This document shows positions 62,722 to 64,000 of a DNA stretch of 64,000 bases, piece after piece (positions within the stretch are counted from its first letter, which is position 1; each line of letters starts with the position of its first letter). The stretch is from the NCBI RefSeq assembly GCF_019711415.1, contig NZ_JAIGNJ010000001.1, positions 861,001 to 925,000 on the forward strand, read 5' to 3'. The stretch is from Qipengyuania vesicularis (GTDB lineage: Bacteria > Pseudomonadota > Alphaproteobacteria > Sphingomonadales > Sphingomonadaceae). Below the pieces are notes generated by a model, which ran no database searches, was not told the DNA's origin, and worked only from the letters and a program-made list of their open reading frames with translations. A program made the position numbers and the translations under genes.

Positions 62722-64000
62722 ATGACCGACACCGCAGCACATGAAGGCCGACCACGCTCGCTGATCGCGCGAATGCTGACCGACGTCGCATGGCTGATCG
62801 GTGGCAAGGGGTTTGGTGCGGTCTGCTCGCTCATCTATCTCGCTATTCTCACGAGATCGCTCGGGCTCAAGGACTTCGGCCACTTTGCCCTGATATTCGG
62901 CACATCGCAGGCGCTTATTGCGATCGCCGGCTTCCAGACCTGGCGCACCGTCGTTCGATTCGGGGTCAAACATATCCATGACGAGGACTGGGCCGGCTTC
63001 GGGCGGCTCAGCATGATGGCATTCCTTCTGGATGTACTGGGCGCGGTGATCGGCTGCCTGATCGCCTATATCGTCTTCTACCAGTTCGCCGTGGAACTCG
63101 ACCTCAACCCGACCCTGATCGACACTGCCTTCTGGTTCAACGTTGCTGCCCTATGGGCTCTCGTATCCGCTCCGACGGGCATCGTGCGTGCGCTCGATCG
63201 GTTCGACGTAGCCGTCTACGTCGAAGCTCTGGTTCCTGCAGGCAGACTGATTGCCGCGGCGGTCATCGCCCTGACCGGGCCGAGCCTAGTCCTGTTTCTC
63301 ATCGCGTGGGCCGTGATCGACCTGATCGAGGCGGCGGTTTACTGGATTGTCGCCAGGCGGCTCAGCCCGCAAGCCATCCGCTTGAAGTATCTGCCTAGAG
63401 CATTCGAGGCCCGCCACGAAAACCCGGGCCTCGTTCGATTCTTCGGAATAACCTACCTCAGCGCCACCCTGGAGGCGATGTTCAAGCACGGTCCCCTGCT
63501 GGCGGTCGGTTACTTCGTGGGCACCAGCGCTGCTGGCATCTACCGACTGGCGCAGCAGTTGGCACAGGGCCTGACCAAGCTCTCCGCCCTGCTTAGCCGT
63601 GCAGCCTATGCACAAATCGCACGCGCCAGTGTGGCATCGGCAGCGCAGGAGTTTCGCAACCTCGCGTCGCAAACCACCAAGCTGGCGGCAATCGGTGGCG
63701 CGATTGTGGTCATCGCCGTGGCCACCTTCGGCGGACACATCCTGGCCCTGCTTGGCGGTGAAGACTTCCGCAACGGCTATACCATCCTGCTGCCACTGGT
63801 GATCGTTTCGAGTATTGAACTGGCAGGCGTCGCTTTCGAGCCGGTCCTTCACGCAACCGGACGCGCTCGCCTTTCGCTTCTTTCGCGTTTCGTCACAGTG
63901 GCCGTTGCAGCAGTCGCGATCGGATTCCTGGTCCATGGCTATGCCGAACAGGGCATCGCATGGTCGCTCGTTATCGGAGCCGGCGTGGGCAATATCGTTA
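62722..64000 (+). CDS. Wzx-type polysaccharide flippase, 3' end cut by window
   Basis: 426 residues are visible and the frame is open to the end of the window. The protein has many membrane helices and the general pattern of the oligosaccharide flippase/MOP superfamily: G-K-G-F-G-A-V-C-S-L near the N-terminus, L-T-R-S-L-G-L-K-D-F-G, and Y-R-L-A-Q-Q-L in the middle. Flippases move lipid-linked sugars across the inner membrane. ATG at 62722 chosen; an in-frame ATG at 62680 would add 14 basic residues. Divergent from the LicC-like gene. Confidence 0.82.
   Translation, partial: MTDTAAHEGRPRSLIARMLTDVAWLIGGKGFGAVCSLIYLAILTRSLGLKDFGHFALIFGTSQALIAIAGFQTWRTVVRFGVKHIHDEDWAGFGRLSMMAFLLDVLGAVIGCLIAYIVFYQFAVELDLNPTLIDTAFWFNVAALWALVSAPTGIVRALDRFDVAVYVEALVPAGRLIAAAVIALTGPSLVLFLIAWAVIDLIEAAVYWIVARRLSPQAIRLKYLPRAFEARHENPGLVRFFGITYLSATLEAMFKHGPLLAVGYFVGTSAAGIYRLAQQLAQGLTKLSALLSRAAYAQIARASVASAAQEFRNLASQTTKLAAIGGAIVVIAVATFGGHILALLGGEDFRNGYTILLPLVIVSSIELAGVAFEPVLHATGRARLSLLSRFVTVAVAAVAIGFLVHGYAEQGIAWSLVIGAGVGNIV

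Noticed and set aside
1-64000. Mobile elements, CRISPR arrays, tRNA or rRNA genes
   Set aside because: No direct-repeat array, transposase, integrase or RNA gene pattern was found by reading either strand.

Overview
The window is a 64 kb stretch of a GC-rich chromosome from an alphaproteobacterium, most likely Sphingomonadales and probably the Erythrobacteraceae (Erythrobacter/Qipengyuania-like). This rests on protein character, gene order (ppiD-trp-moaC-lexA, a nuo operon running into birA-coaX-rnj), an alphaproteobacterial LexA box (GTTC-N7-GTTC) before lexA, and an RNase E with a large acidic insertion in its S1 domain. Assignment is by recognition, not by a search. No rRNA, tRNA, CRISPR array, insertion sequence, integrase or phage gene was seen. 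Both ends cut genes: a PpiD-like foldase at the left and a Wzx-type flippase at the right.

Layout. 0-8 kb: foldase, then a tightly overlapped tryptophan operon (trpE, trpG, trpD, trpC) with a secreted phosphodiester-glycosidase-like lipoprotein and a proline iminopeptidase placed between trpE and trpG; then moaC. 8-14 kb: lexA with its own promoter and operator, convergent comEC, then divergent gltX and gltA ending in a clear terminator. 14-20 kb: a two-gene minus-strand operon coding for a helical protein and a histidine-kinase-like protein that lacks the phospho-acceptor histidine; a membrane protein that looks like a degenerate CDP-alcohol phosphotransferase; and an 876-residue membrane-anchored coiled-coil protein. 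20-40 kb, minus strand: one long operon reading nuoA to nuoN, then birA, coaX, rnj and a DUF1467 gene. Six non-canonical small membrane or exported genes sit inside the nuo series, nearly all joined by ATGA or TGATG overlaps.

40-55 kb is mixed: a YbjN-like protein, an aldehyde dehydrogenase coupled to a lipoprotein beta-propeller, a thiolase, two paralogous small lipoproteins, an SH3 protein, a 2-hydroxyacid dehydrogenase, a DUF4440 protein, a nitronate monooxygenase, a methyltransferase with a lipoprotein signal, prfB, a class A penicillin-binding protein and an amidase. 55-64 kb: RNase E, a methyltransferase, and then a group that looks like an envelope biosynthesis locus: a MobA-like nucleotidyltransferase, a CDP-alcohol phosphotransferase with a nucleotidyltransferase-like N-terminus, a HIT protein, an FkbM methyltransferase, a LicC-like cytidylyltransferase and a flippase.

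The two places most likely to hide undescribed biology are the accessory proteins threaded through the complex I operon and the CDP-alcohol/flippase locus at the right end, which has a probable pseudo-enzyme relative at 16-17 kb.
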